A stretch of DNA of 64,000 nucleotides from Xanthomonas bromi (GCF_900092025.1 NZ_FLTX01000053.1:1-64000), one strand, 5' to 3'; shown: positions 28,749 to 38,508, numbered from the stretch's first letter. Numbers and translations are program-made. The notes: generated by a model not told the origin, from the letters alone.

Positions 28749-30365
28749 TCAGTCGATCAGGCGGTAGGCCGGCACGGTGAGAAAATCCGCCAATTCATCG
28801 GCGCGGCTCAGTTCTTCCAGCAAGGCGATCGCTTCATCGATCCGTGCGGCGCCGGGCAGTGCAGGAGCGCTTCCCAACCGCGCAGGCAGCGCACGCAATG
28901 TGGCTTGCAGCAGGTGCTGATCGATGGCCGTGCCATCGTCCAGATGCTGGCCGTGATGCAACCACTGCCATAGCTGCGCGCGACTGATTTCGGCCGTGGC
29001 GGCATCTTCCATCAAGTTGTGGATGGGCACGCAGCCATTGCCGTCCAGCCAGGCCGCCAGATAGCGCACGCACACTTCGACATTGCCTTCGAACCCGACG
29101 CGGGTGACATTGCCTGGCGAGGGGGCGATCAACAGGTCGCGCGTCACCTGCACGTCGCTGCGCAGCACATGATGCTGATGCGCGGTGGGCATGTGTTCGT
29201 CGAACAATTTCATGGCCACCGGGATCAGCGCCGGGTGCGCCACCCAGGTGCCATCGTGACCTGCGGTCACTTCGCGCAGCTTGTCCGCGCGCACGCGGGC
29301 CCTGGCCTGCTCGTTGGCGGCTTCGTCGTGGTTGATCGGAATCTGTGCAGCCATGCCTCCCATCGCATGCGCACCGCGGCGATGGCAGGTCTTGATCAAC
29401 AGCTCCGAATACGCCTTCAAAAATGGCTGGGTCATGGTGACCTGACCGCGTTCGGGCAGTACGCGGTCGCGGTGCGCACGAAAGGTTTTCAGGTAGGAAA
29501 AAATATAGTCCCAGCGTCCGCAATTCAGCCCGACGATGCGATCGCGCAGCGCGTGCAGGATCTCGTCCATCTCGAACACCGCCGGTAGCGTTTCGATCAG
29601 CACGGTGACCTTGATCTGCCCATGCGGCAGGCCCAGCATCGCTTCGATATGCGCCAGCGCGGTGTCCCACAGTGCGGCTTCTTCCATGCTCTGCAGCTTG
29701 GGCAGATACAGATACGGGCCGCGGTCCTTGGCCTGCAGCGCGCGGCCATTGTGAAAAGCGAACAGCGCCGCATCGAACAGACCGCCGGCCAGCGGCTGAC
29801 CGTCGATCAGCACGTGCTTTTCGTCCAGATGCCAGCCGCGCGGGCGCACGATCAATACCGCACGTTCGGCTTCCGGGCGCAGGGCGTAGTGCTTGCCGTT
29901 GGGCGCATCGAAGCTGAGATCGCCACGTACCGCGGCAGCCAACGTGCGCTGGCCGGCCAGCAGGTTGCGCCAGGTCGGCGCGGTGGAATCTTCGAAGTCG
30001 GCCATGAACACCTTGGCGCCGGAGTTCAGCGCGTTGATGACCATCTTCGGGTCGGTGGGGCCGGTGATTTCGACGCGGCGGTCCTGCAGCGCCGCCGGCA
30101 AGGTCGCCACGCGCCAATCGCCGGCGCGGATGGCGCGGGTGTCGGTACGGAAGTCGGGCAGCTGACCGGCGTCGAACGCGGCCTGGCGCTCACGCCGCTG
30201 GGCCAGACGCTGCTGACGGCCGGGCTCGATCGCCCGGTGCAGCGAGACCAGCAGGGCGAGGGCAGCGGCCGGCAGCAACTCTGCCTGGCCGGCGACCTGG
30301 GTGGTCAACGCGATGCCGGGCGTGGCGTGGTCGGTGGAACGGGAAGCAAACGCGATGGCAGCCAT
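28749..30365 (-). CDS. aceB: Malate synthase A
   Basis: This 538-residue enzyme condenses glyoxylate and acetyl-CoA to malate. Recognisable segments are VFMADFEDSTAPTW, VLIETLPAVFEMDEILHALR, GLNCGRWDYIFSY and AMGGMAAQIPI. Length matches AceB. ATG 30365 has AAGGACC upstream. It leads the aceBA unit and is divergent from a LysR-type regulator gene. Confidence 0.95.
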   Translation of the reverse strand: MAAIAFASRSTDHATPGIALTTQVAGQAELLPAAALALLVSLHRAIEPGRQQRLAQRRERQAAFDAGQLPDFRTDTRAIRAGDWRVATLPAALQDRRVEITGPTDPKMVINALNSGAKVFMADFEDSTAPTWRNLLAGQRTLAAAVRGDLSFDAPNGKHYALRPEAERAVLIVRPRGWHLDEKHVLIDGQPLAGGLFDAALFAFHNGRALQAKDRGPYLYLPKLQSMEEAALWDTALAHIEAMLGLPHGQIKVTVLIETLPAVFEMDEILHALRDRIVGLNCGRWDYIFSYLKTFRAHRDRVLPERGQVTMTQPFLKAYSELLIKTCHRRGAHAMGGMAAQIPINHDEAANEQARARVRADKLREVTAGHDGTWVAHPALIPVAMKLFDEHMPTAHQHHVLRSDVQVTRDLLIAPSPGNVTRVGFEGNVEVCVRYLAAWLDGNGCVPIHNLMEDAATAEISRAQLWQWLHHGQHLDDGTAIDQHLLQATLRALPARLGSAPALPGAARIDEAIALLEELSRADELADFLTVPAYRLID

Positions 30366-30444
30366 GTGAAGGTCCTTGTGCATCCGGAGCTCCACCGTGC
30401 TCTTCTGGCAACTATTTGACAAAGCAGTTTTATCAATTCTGTAA

Positions 30445-30459
30445 ATAAGCCGGGCTTAT
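30445..30459. promoter_or_regulatory. Candidate LysR-type operator between aceB and the regulator
   Basis: ATAAGCCGGGCTTAT has ATAAGC/GCTTAT arms around CGG and contains the T-N11-A arrangement typical of LysR-type sites. It lies 25 bases upstream of the LysR start and 80 upstream of aceB, suited to shared control. Confidence 0.55.
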
Positions 30460-30483
30460 ACTTATGCCGGGAAGTTGCTTTAA

Positions 30484-31440
30484 ATGGCGCCAACCCCCCG
30501 ATTTTCCTACAAATCCGACCGTCTCAAGCCGCTGCGCGCATTTTGCCAGACGGTCCGCCTGGGTTCGGTCTCGCGGGCGGCTGAGGCGCTTTACGTCAGT
30601 CAGCCAGCGGTGACGCTGCAGTTGCAGGCCCTGGAACGCGATCTGGGTGTGCCCCTGTTCGAACGCTCCGGGCGACGCATGGCGCCCAGCCGCGAGGGCC
30701 AGTTGCTGTACGACATGGCGCTACCACTGGTGGAGAGCCTGGATGGGCTGGAGGCCAGCTTTCGCGAAAAGGTGCGTGGGCTGGACGCCGGCGAGCTCAC
30801 GATTGCCGCCAATAGCTCCACCATCCTGTATTTGCTGCCGCGCATCGTGGCCAACTTCCGCGCGCGGCATCCGGATGTGCGCTTGACCCTGCACAACGCC
30901 ATCAGTGCCAACGGCACCGACCTGCTGCGCGAAGATGCGGTGGACCTGGCCATCGGCTCGATGCTGGACGTGCCGGCCGACCTCAACTACGCGCCGGTCT
31001 ACCGTTTCGAGCAATTGCTGATCACTCCACCCGACCATCCGTTGGCCAGCAAGGCCGAGGTCTCGTTGCAGGATCTGTCGCCGTATCCGTTGATCCTGCC
31101 GCCGCGCCGGCAGGTGACCTACCGCCTGGTGGATCTGATCTTTCAGCAGGCGCGCGTGCCCTACACCGTGGCGCTGGAAGTCGGCGGCTGGGAGGTGATC
31201 AAGCAATACGTGGCGATGGGCATGGGCATTTCCATCGTCACCGCGATCTGCGTGACCGATGCCGATCGCGACAAGCTGGCCACGCGCTCGCTCAAGGAAT
31301 ATTTCCCCACCCGCAGCTATGGCGTGGTGGTACGCAAGGGCAAGTATCTGTCGCCGCAGGCACGCGCGTTTATCGAATTGATCCAACCGGATCTGTTCAC
31401 GCCACGCGGGTACGACGAAAGCGGCGATTCGGAACGCTAG
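30484..31440 (+). CDS. LysR-family regulator (CysB-like)
   Basis: This 318-residue protein has an N-terminal winged HTH (RAFCQTVRLGSVSRAAEALYVSQPAVTLQLQALE) and a periplasmic-binding-like effector domain (about 100-310). It is divergent from aceBA across a gap with a LysR-type palindrome, so it probably controls the glyoxylate shunt and itself. The inducer is not evident from sequence. Confidence 0.88.
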   Translation: MAPTPRFSYKSDRLKPLRAFCQTVRLGSVSRAAEALYVSQPAVTLQLQALERDLGVPLFERSGRRMAPSREGQLLYDMALPLVESLDGLEASFREKVRGLDAGELTIAANSSTILYLLPRIVANFRARHPDVRLTLHNAISANGTDLLREDAVDLAIGSMLDVPADLNYAPVYRFEQLLITPPDHPLASKAEVSLQDLSPYPLILPPRRQVTYRLVDLIFQQARVPYTVALEVGGWEVIKQYVAMGMGISIVTAICVTDADRDKLATRSLKEYFPTRSYGVVVRKGKYLSPQARAFIELIQPDLFTPRGYDESGDSER

Positions 31441-31830
31441 CAATAACGCGCTCGCAACAAGCGACGCGACCAGCGATGACTGCTTTGACGATTCCCTGCG
31501 CAGCGTCGCCTTCGCACCGCGCCGGACGCTGATGATCTCCAACACCCTGACACCGCCTGCAAGAAACCGTCGCACGCGCGATGAATTGCATGGGCTTACT
31601 CGGGATCCCCGTCTGCGTCGGCAGTGCGCGCGCATGCGCCACGCGATGACACTGCGCGTTTGGTCACGCCTGCCCGCGTGCACGGGCGCAGCTGAGCGGC
31701 CAACAGAACAGAGCGGGAGTGAGTGAGGTGCGCAGGATCACCCGGAACAGCGACAGTGTTTGGGCAACAGTGCCGATTCCGGGCATCGGCCACGCCGCCT
31801 GGCGCAGGCGCCGCCGTGCTACCACAGCAC
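31441..31830. other. Intergenic region, nothing recognised
   Basis: This 390-base gap between the convergent LysR and TetR genes holds no convincing gene, repeat or terminator that I can support. Confidence 0.5.
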
Positions 31831-32463
31831 TTACTCGCGCCCGTAAAGGCCCAGAAACATCTCCACCGCCGACTCCGCCACCTGTGTCTGCTGGGCGGGC
31901 GACAGCGGCGGCTGGCCCATCGCCAACTGCGGCCAGAACGCGAACCCCTTCACCAGCGCCTGTAGCTGTTGCGAAGCGAATTCCGGGTCGACCTCGGCCA
32001 GGCGTCCATCGGCCTGCGCCGCACGCAGCCAGGTGGTGGTGCCCTCCTCCTTGCTGCCCAGTTGCGCCAGCAGTGCACGGGCGCGTTCGGGCGAGTGGAT
32101 ACCTTCGGCAATCGCCACGCGCGACAGGTCGATAAATGCTGCATCGTCGAGCAACCGCAGCTTTTGCTGCAGCAAGTGCGTCAACTGCATGCGCAATGAT
32201 TGGTCGGGGCGATAGGCCAGACTCACCGCATCGGCGCTGCGTTGCCATAGCCCGCGCAGGATCTCGCCGAACAACGCGTCCTTGCTGGGGAAATGGTTGT
32301 AGACGGTGCGCTTGGACACGCCTGCGGCGGCGGCCAGGCGGTCCATGCTGGTGGCCTGGAACCCGTGCTGGCGGAACTGCGCGATGGCCGCTTCGAGAAT
32401 GGCGTGGCGCTTGCGGTCGGTGAGCCGCTGCGGCGCCGGCGCCGCGTCGGATGAGCTGGACAT
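31831..32463 (-). CDS. TetR-family regulator
   Basis: This 210-residue protein has a TetR HTH (ILEAAIAQFRQHGFQATSMDRLAAAAGVSKRTVYNHFPSKDALF) and an AefR-like C-terminal domain. It is divergent from a metallo-beta-lactamase-fold gene, and a 15-base palindrome lies between them. It most likely represses itself and the hydrolase gene; the ligand is unknown. Confidence 0.85.
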   Translation of the reverse strand: MSSSSDAAPAPQRLTDRKRHAILEAAIAQFRQHGFQATSMDRLAAAAGVSKRTVYNHFPSKDALFGEILRGLWQRSADAVSLAYRPDQSLRMQLTHLLQQKLRLLDDAAFIDLSRVAIAEGIHSPERARALLAQLGSKEEGTTTWLRAAQADGRLAEVDPEFASQQLQALVKGFAFWPQLAMGQPPLSPAQQTQVAESAVEMFLGLYGRE

Positions 32464-32505
32464 GGCGCAATGTTACACCGCCGAGTTTACATTTCCCAAG
32501 ATAAA

Positions 32506-32520
32506 ACTACACTGTGTAGT
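32506..32520. promoter_or_regulatory. TetR operator palindrome
   Basis: ACTACACTGTGTAGT is a perfect 7-base inverted repeat around one base. It lies in the 100-base gap between the divergent TetR and hydrolase genes and is the obvious binding site for the adjacent repressor. Confidence 0.65.
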
Positions 32521-32563
32521 GTAAAAATCCCACCGGCAACGCCGGTTCGCCCGCCCTCAAACG

Positions 32564-33646
32564 ATGGAAGCCGTCGTGCTCACCCAGTCCCGTCACCTGC
32601 CACGCCCCACCTCGCATGTCGCTTCGCCGCAGTTCCGCAATGGCCGGTTCCGCAACGCATTGCCCACCCGCTTGAGTCAGCCCGGCGTGTTGGGCGGCTT
32701 GCGCCTGTTGTGGGAGGTGCTGTTCAACAAGCCCGCGCACACCGTGCCGTCGCAAACGCTGCCGGTCGCACCACTGAGCGCGGCGCAACTGCAGGCCGCG
32801 CCGGATCGCAGCCTGTTCCGGCTGGGTCATTCCACGGTGCTGATGAAGCTGCGCGGCGGCTTGTGGCTGACCGACCCGGTGTTCTCCAAGCGCGCCTCGC
32901 CGTTTCCGTTTGCAGGGCCAAAGCGCTTCCACGCACCGCCGATCGCACTGGACGCGCTACCGCCGCTGGCCGGGGTGATCCTGTCGCATAACCATTACGA
33001 CCATCTGGACTGCGCCACCATCCGTGCGTTGGCCGACCGCGTCGGCGTGTTCGTCGCGCCGCTGGGCGTGGGCGATCTGCTGGTGCGCTGGGGCGTGGAT
33101 CCGGGGAAGGTGCGGCAACTGGATTGGTGGCAATCGGTGGAAGTGGGTGGCCTCACGCTCACCGCCACGCCGTCGCGGCATTTTTCCGGCCGCGGCCTGT
33201 TCGACCGCGACCGCACGCTGTGGTGCTCGTGGGCGATCCAGGATGCCGACCTGCGCGTGTTCTTCAGCGGCGACGGGGGTTATGGCCCGCGTTTCAAGGC
33301 GATCGGCCAGCGCCTGGGGCCGTTCGATGTGGCGCTGATCGAAAACGGCGCCTACGACCACCTGTGGCCGGACGTGCACATGCAACCGGAGCAGAGCCTG
33401 CAGGCGTCTATCGATGTCGGCGGACGCACCTTGCTGCCGATCCACAACGGCACCTTCGATCTTGCCATGCATGCGTGGCAGGAACCGTTGGACCGCAGCG
33501 TGGCGCTGGCCGACGTCGCTGGCGTTGCCCTGGCCACACCGTGCATGGGCGAGCGGGTGGATTTGACTGCGCCCGGCAAGCGCGTGCGCTGGTGGCGGCA
33601 GGACGCTGCGGCGCAAGCGTCGGAAGGGTTGGGGGCGCCCCGATAA
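32564..33646 (+). CDS. Metallo-beta-lactamase-fold hydrolase (UlaG/NAPE-PLD-like)
   Basis: This 360-residue protein has the metal-binding SHNHYDHLD (HxHxDH), later metal ligands in TPSRHFSGR and FSGDGGYGPRF, and a terminal His in LPIHNGTF. The arrangement (RLGHSTVLMKL, DPVFSKRASPF) is that of NAPE-PLD-like phospholipid or lactone hydrolases of the fold. Substrate unknown. It is probably derepressed from the shared TetR operator. Confidence 0.83.
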   Translation: MEAVVLTQSRHLPRPTSHVASPQFRNGRFRNALPTRLSQPGVLGGLRLLWEVLFNKPAHTVPSQTLPVAPLSAAQLQAAPDRSLFRLGHSTVLMKLRGGLWLTDPVFSKRASPFPFAGPKRFHAPPIALDALPPLAGVILSHNHYDHLDCATIRALADRVGVFVAPLGVGDLLVRWGVDPGKVRQLDWWQSVEVGGLTLTATPSRHFSGRGLFDRDRTLWCSWAIQDADLRVFFSGDGGYGPRFKAIGQRLGPFDVALIENGAYDHLWPDVHMQPEQSLQASIDVGGRTLLPIHNGTFDLAMHAWQEPLDRSVALADVAGVALATPCMGERVDLTAPGKRVRWWRQDAAAQASEGLGAPR

Positions 33647-34022
33647 CTGGCTGGGGCATGCCGATGCGTTGCCATCACGTTTTGATGACGCACCACGCAC
33701 GCAGATGCGCGTGACACGGTTCCTCATCCTGCCAGGGGCAAGCCGCCAATCCGAAGGTTTCGGATGCAGCGACGTCAATTCTGTTGTGCGGCCAAGATGG
33801 CTCACGCTGTTTGATTCAATGCTGATGCAATGCGGTCTGCCGCTTTGGGCTTTCCTGTCTGCAACGGCTGCGTCGCGTGGTTGAACGCGGTGCTCCCTTT
33901 GCGCCATCGCGACGACGCCGCCACTGGACAATGCGCCCAACTCCAGGTTGGTGGACGATCGCATTCATCGGCACCGGCCGTTGACCGATGCTGCCACTGC
34001 ATCAAGCACCGGGAGAAATCTG
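33647..34022. other. Effector upstream region
   Basis: This 376-base region holds an imperfect PIP box with a matched -10 element and a long leader of about 200 bases. It carries no recognisable gene. Confidence 0.6.
33759..33820 (+). promoter_or_regulatory. Imperfect PIP box with -10-like element
   Basis: TTCGG at 33759-33763, exactly 15 bases, then TTCTG at 33779-33783 differ from the PIP consensus at one position in the second half. TTCAAT at 33815-33820 follows after 31 bases, the spacing expected for HrpX promoters, though it is not a strict YANNNT. Two of three parameters fit well. Confidence 0.6.
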
Positions 34023-36212
34023 ATGAAACCTGCTGCATCCGCCAATCCGCTCACTCGCCCCGTGTCAGTGTCAACTGCGGGCACCCATGAGATTGAGGAA
34101 GAAGCTTCCCCGCACACATCGCCCAGTCCTTCGTCTGCGCAGCCCGATGCTGCACTGAGCATGCTCTCGCGCCGCCCGAGCAAGCGCGGCAAGGAGCCCG
34201 CAGATGCCGCTGCGCATGCATCCCAGACGGCTAGCCAAGCGAACGTGGTTGATCTGCAGGTGTCCCAGCCTGCAACGTCGTCAAACCCCGCCACGGCGTC
34301 GCTGGTGCGACTCAAAGAGCAACTGGCCGCCGACAAGCAGCGGCCGGTCGAGCCGCAATTGGCCGCCGAACTCATCAACAAGGTGAGGCCGATGAAATTG
34401 CCGGATGCCACCGGCCCGGAGGAACGCGCAGCAACACACGCGGATCTGTTGGGCCGCATCCGCGAAACGGATGCGATGGCGTGGTACAGGGCGCAGGGAT
34501 TGAGCGAAAGCGAGGTGTCCAACCTGCGGCGCACCGCATTGCTGTCGGGCATGCCCAACCCCAGTGGCAGTTTTCTCAACAATGCAATGCAGTACATCGT
34601 CTCGCCCTGGATCAACTACGCAACCCGTAAGCCCTGGATAGGCGCGGGATTCGGCTTTGGGACAGCGGCCCTCGCCGCGCCCATGAATGCGGCCCAGCAG
34701 TCGGCGGTGGTGAGCCTGTGCGAATCCATCCGCGAGCATGGCGGTCACGTCATCGTGCCGGACAAGGCGCAGATCAGCGACAAGCATTGGCTACCGGACC
34801 TTGCGAAGGCGCTGGAAAGGCATATCGAAGAATTCGGCGGGTGCTGCGACAGGTTCCGTGAACTCAAGGCCGCCGCAGACCAGAACCCCGCGGCGCCGGC
34901 AACTGCCGACTTCATCGCCGCGGCTCACAACTTGCTGCAAGCCGAAACGCGCTTGCATCAGGCACAGCACGACTTTGTCATGACCCAGGGCGCGCACGAA
35001 CGGCAATGGATGGGTAATCGCTGGCAGGCCGTCCCGCGCATTCTGCGCTCGCCATTGGCGGGCTCGCTGGGCCTGATCAGCAAGACCGGCGCAATGCGGG
35101 CGCTGTCGCCGACCGCGCAGACCATCGGTGCCCTGCTGATGACCGCGACGCAGCACGTGGCCGCTGGCTTCGACGAACAGGCAAAACAGGACTACAACAA
35201 CAAGCTCAATCTGCTGTACGCCGATGTATTGACCGAGACGGGCAAGTCGAAATTTGCACGCGGTGAGGCAGTGGCGGCCGAGGAGATCGATCAGGGCAAA
35301 TTGCGCAAACTGATTCAATCGCCGACGCAGGCGCTGGTGAAACGCGTCACCAACGGACTGGTGGCGATGGAAAAGGAGATACAAAAAGAACTCAAGGCGG
35401 AACAAGAGCGCCAGGCGAAACGCGCCGCGTCGGGTACGCCGCAGGCGACGACGGGCGACGAGGATCTGGATCTGGAAGCGGGCCACGGCGCCGGCCTGGC
35501 GAAGAAACTGAAATTGCTGAACCAGGATCTGACCGCCTTGCGCGAAGGCAGGTTGGACGAACTGGAGCCGGACGGCATCGCGGCAAAGTTGCTTCTCGGC
35601 GCCGAGAAATCGGTGGTATCGGAGCAACTGATCAACGATATCGTGAAGAAATATACCCCACGCGAGTTCTCGGCACAGACCGCCCAACGCATTGGCCAGA
35701 TGTTCCATCTCGGCGTGCTGGGCAGCGCGGCCTCCTCGGTGATCGGCAAGGCCAGCTCCGCGGCGCAGGGCGGAACCCGCAACGTGCCGACCGCGCAGAC
35801 ACTGGGGATCTCCGCCCTGTCGGGAGGCATGGCTGCGGTCGGCGCGTTGAATCAGCACACCGCCATCACCGTCAAGAACAATCGCCGCGAAGGCGAGACG
35901 GACATCGGATTGAAGCGGCAAGTCTTGCGCGGCGTGATGGGGGGCGCCAGCGAAGCGCTGTCCCAACGGCGGGCGACCAGGGCGAGTCGAGCCATCAATG
36001 CGCTGGTGCAAAACAGCGATGTGGAAGCGTTGTTGAGTCAAGCCAAAGCGCTCACCCAGCCATCCGAGGCCTCGTCATCTGCGACGCATGCCACGCCCTC
36101 GCTGACCCTGCCGGAGGCGGTGGAACAGCTGCGTCCAGGCGTGGCGTCCACATCGCAGGCGCACGAGGTGATCGTGCAGATCGGAGACGATCGGGCACCG
36201 CCGCCTGCCTGA
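34023..36212 (+). CDS. Probable type III secreted effector, family not recognised
   Basis: This 729-residue protein has a Ser/Pro/Ala/Thr-rich N-terminus low in acidic residues (about 1-110), typical of Xanthomonas type III signals. A helical body follows, with Gly/Ala-rich semi-hydrophobic stretches near 205-230 and 560-620 (WIGAGFGFGTAALAAP; LGVLGSAASSVIGKASSAAQ) that could insert into membranes. A charged Lys/Glu-rich coiled region (about 440-490) lies between. No enzyme motif seen. GGGAG precedes ATG 34023, and an imperfect PIP box lies upstream. I cannot assign it to a named Xop class. It is followed by a strong terminator. Confidence 0.7.
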   Translation: MKPAASANPLTRPVSVSTAGTHEIEEEASPHTSPSPSSAQPDAALSMLSRRPSKRGKEPADAAAHASQTASQANVVDLQVSQPATSSNPATASLVRLKEQLAADKQRPVEPQLAAELINKVRPMKLPDATGPEERAATHADLLGRIRETDAMAWYRAQGLSESEVSNLRRTALLSGMPNPSGSFLNNAMQYIVSPWINYATRKPWIGAGFGFGTAALAAPMNAAQQSAVVSLCESIREHGGHVIVPDKAQISDKHWLPDLAKALERHIEEFGGCCDRFRELKAAADQNPAAPATADFIAAAHNLLQAETRLHQAQHDFVMTQGAHERQWMGNRWQAVPRILRSPLAGSLGLISKTGAMRALSPTAQTIGALLMTATQHVAAGFDEQAKQDYNNKLNLLYADVLTETGKSKFARGEAVAAEEIDQGKLRKLIQSPTQALVKRVTNGLVAMEKEIQKELKAEQERQAKRAASGTPQATTGDEDLDLEAGHGAGLAKKLKLLNQDLTALREGRLDELEPDGIAAKLLLGAEKSVVSEQLINDIVKKYTPREFSAQTAQRIGQMFHLGVLGSAASSVIGKASSAAQGGTRNVPTAQTLGISALSGGMAAVGALNQHTAITVKNNRREGETDIGLKRQVLRGVMGGASEALSQRRATRASRAINALVQNSDVEALLSQAKALTQPSEASSSATHATPSLTLPEAVEQLRPGVASTSQAHEVIVQIGDDRAPPPA

Positions 36213-36267
36213 TCCGGCGCCCACGATTGCGATGCATCTACTGCGATGCATCAAAAACCACGCAAGC

Positions 36268-36297
36268 AAACGGGATGGCGCAAGGCCATCCCGTTTT
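36268..36297. terminator. Bidirectional rho-independent terminator
   Basis: A perfect 12-base stem (AAACGGGATGGC with GCCATCCCGTTT) closes on GCAAG and is flanked by A-rich and T-rich sides. It serves the convergent effector gene and the peptidase gene. Confidence 0.85.
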
Positions 36298-36339
36298 GGA
36301 TCATCGTCGGCATTCGCGTGCGTCGTGCACGCGGCTGTC

Positions 36340-38508
36340 TTACTCGGTTAACCCACGGTTTTCCAGCAGCGCCTTGACGCTGGGATCCTTGCCGCGGAAA
36401 TCGCGGTAGAGCGTGGCCAGATCGACGGTGTTGCCGCGCGAGAGGATCTTGGCGCGGAAGATGTCGCCGTTCTTGCGGGTCAGGCCACCGTGCTCCTTGA
36501 ACCATTGGAACGCATCGTCGTCGAGCACTTCCGACCAGAAGTACGCGTAGTACCCGGCCGAATAACCACCGCCCCAGATGTGATCGAAGTAGCTGCTGCG
36601 GTAGCGCGGCGGCACTTCGGCCAGGTCCACCTTGAAGCGCTTGAGCGCGTCGGCTTCGAACTTGCTCACGTCCTGCAACGGCGCGTCGGCCGGCTGGGTG
36701 TGCCAGGCCAGATCCAGCAGCGCCGCCGACAGGTATTCGGTGGTGGCGTAGCCGCTGTTGAAGGTCTTGGCCTTCTTGATCTTTTCCACCAACTCGGCCG
36801 GCATCGCCGCGCCGGTCTGGTAGTGCTTGGCGTAGTTGGCGAAGACCTTCGGGTCGGACGCCCAGTGCTCGTTGAACTGCGAAGGGAATTCCACGAAGTC
36901 GCGCGAGGTGCTGGTGCCGGCGATCGAGGGGTATTTCACCTTGGATAACATGCCGTGCAGCGCGTGGCCGAACTCATGGAACAGCGTGGTGACGTCGTCG
37001 AAACTCAGCAACGCCGGCTGGCCGGCAGCGGGCTTGGTGAAGTTGCAGACGTTGTAGACCACCGGCTTGGCACCGGTGAGGCCGTTCTGCTCGACGAACA
37101 CGTCCATCCACGCGCCACCGGACTTGCTGTCGCGCTTGAAATAGTCGGTGTAGAACAGCGCCATCGAGGTACCGTCGGCATCGAAGACTTCATACACCTT
37201 CATGTCGGCGTGGTAAGTCGGAATGTCGGTGCGCTGTTTGAAGGTGATGCCGTACAGCTGCGTTGCGGCGTAGAAAACGCCGTTCTGCAGAACGTTGTCC
37301 AGCTCGAAATACGGCTTGATCTGCGATTCGTCCAGGTCGTACTTGGCCTTGCGCACCTGCTCGGCGTACATGTCCCAATCGGAAGCGGCAAGTTTGAAGC
37401 CACCATTCTGCGCGTCGATGACCTTCTGAATCTCGGCCGCTTCGCGGCGTGCCTTGGCAGTGGCGGCCGGCACGGTGTCGGTCAGCAGCTTGAGCGCGGC
37501 GTCCGGCGTCTTGGCCATCTGGTCGCCCAGGCTGTAGGCAGCGTAGTTGTCGAAGCCGAGCAGCTTGGCTTTCTGCGCGCGCAGCTGGGCCAGACGCTGG
37601 ATGGTCTGGCGGGTGTCGTTGGCATCGCCCTTTTCTGCGCGTGTTTCGGAGGCCTTCAACACCTCGGCACGCATCTCGCGATTCTTCAACGACGCCAGCA
37701 CCGGCTGCTGGGTAGTGTTCTGCAGGGCGAGCAGATATTTGCCGTCGAGCTTGCGTGCCTTGGCGGCATCGGCCGCGGCGGCAATGTCGCCCTCGCTCAG
37801 GCCGTCGAGCTTGGCCTTGTCGTCCACCACCACCGCACCGGCAGCCGAAGCGGCGACCAGACGGGTATGAAACTGTGTGGAGAGCGTGGTTTCTTCCACG
37901 TTGAGCTTGCGCAGGCTGTCCTTGTCGGCATCGGACAACTGCGCACCGGCGCGCACCAGTTGCTGGTAATCGCGTTCGACCAGGCGCTTCTGCTCCGGGT
38001 CCAGGTTCAGTGTGTCGCGCTGGTCGTAGATGGTTTTGACCCGCGCGAACAACTTGGGATCGAGATTGATCTCGTCCTGGTGCGCGGCCATCTTTGGCGC
38101 GATCTCTTCCTGGATCTTCTGGCGTGCGTCGCTGGTATCGGCCTGCACCAGCCCGAAGAAAATCCGCGAGACCCGCGTCAACGTTTCACCGCTGCGCTCC
38201 ATCGCTTCGATGGTGTTGTCGAAGGTGGGCGCTTCGGGGTTATCGGCGATCTTGCGGATGTCGGCCAGATGCAGGCGCATGCCTTCTTCGAAGGCCGGCA
38301 GATAGTCGGCGTCCTTGATCTTGTCGAACGGCGGCGCCTGGAAAGGCAGCGTGCTGGCGGTCAGCAGCGGGTTGGATGCAGCATCTGCGGCCGGGGCCGG
38401 GGCAGTTTTCTCGGGCACGGTGGTGGACTCCTGGCCGGACGACTCTTTTCCAGAACAAGCAGCCAGTGCCAGGGTGATGGCAGCGGCCAGAACGACGGTA
38501 CGCGACAT
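36340..38508 (-). CDS. dcp: M3-family peptidyl-dipeptidase lipoprotein (Dcp-like)
   Basis: This 722-residue zinc peptidase has a lipoprotein signal (lipobox LAAC, Cys about 19) and the thermolysin-type motif LFHEFGHALH (about residue 510), with a downstream catalytic region GGYSAGYYAYFWSEVL. Length and order match dipeptidyl carboxypeptidase, which removes C-terminal dipeptides. The lipoprotein signal suggests a periplasmic, membrane-tethered enzyme. The gene symbol is by family resemblance. Confidence 0.88.
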   Translation of the reverse strand: MSRTVVLAAAITLALAACSGKESSGQESTTVPEKTAPAPAADAASNPLLTASTLPFQAPPFDKIKDADYLPAFEEGMRLHLADIRKIADNPEAPTFDNTIEAMERSGETLTRVSRIFFGLVQADTSDARQKIQEEIAPKMAAHQDEINLDPKLFARVKTIYDQRDTLNLDPEQKRLVERDYQQLVRAGAQLSDADKDSLRKLNVEETTLSTQFHTRLVAASAAGAVVVDDKAKLDGLSEGDIAAAADAAKARKLDGKYLLALQNTTQQPVLASLKNREMRAEVLKASETRAEKGDANDTRQTIQRLAQLRAQKAKLLGFDNYAAYSLGDQMAKTPDAALKLLTDTVPAATAKARREAAEIQKVIDAQNGGFKLAASDWDMYAEQVRKAKYDLDESQIKPYFELDNVLQNGVFYAATQLYGITFKQRTDIPTYHADMKVYEVFDADGTSMALFYTDYFKRDSKSGGAWMDVFVEQNGLTGAKPVVYNVCNFTKPAAGQPALLSFDDVTTLFHEFGHALHGMLSKVKYPSIAGTSTSRDFVEFPSQFNEHWASDPKVFANYAKHYQTGAAMPAELVEKIKKAKTFNSGYATTEYLSAALLDLAWHTQPADAPLQDVSKFEADALKRFKVDLAEVPPRYRSSYFDHIWGGGYSAGYYAYFWSEVLDDDAFQWFKEHGGLTRKNGDIFRAKILSRGNTVDLATLYRDFRGKDPSVKALLENRGLTE

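Noticed and set aside
28834-30117. 427-residue minus-strand frame inside aceB
   Set aside because: Alternate frame of aceB with Arg-rich composition; no conserved motif.
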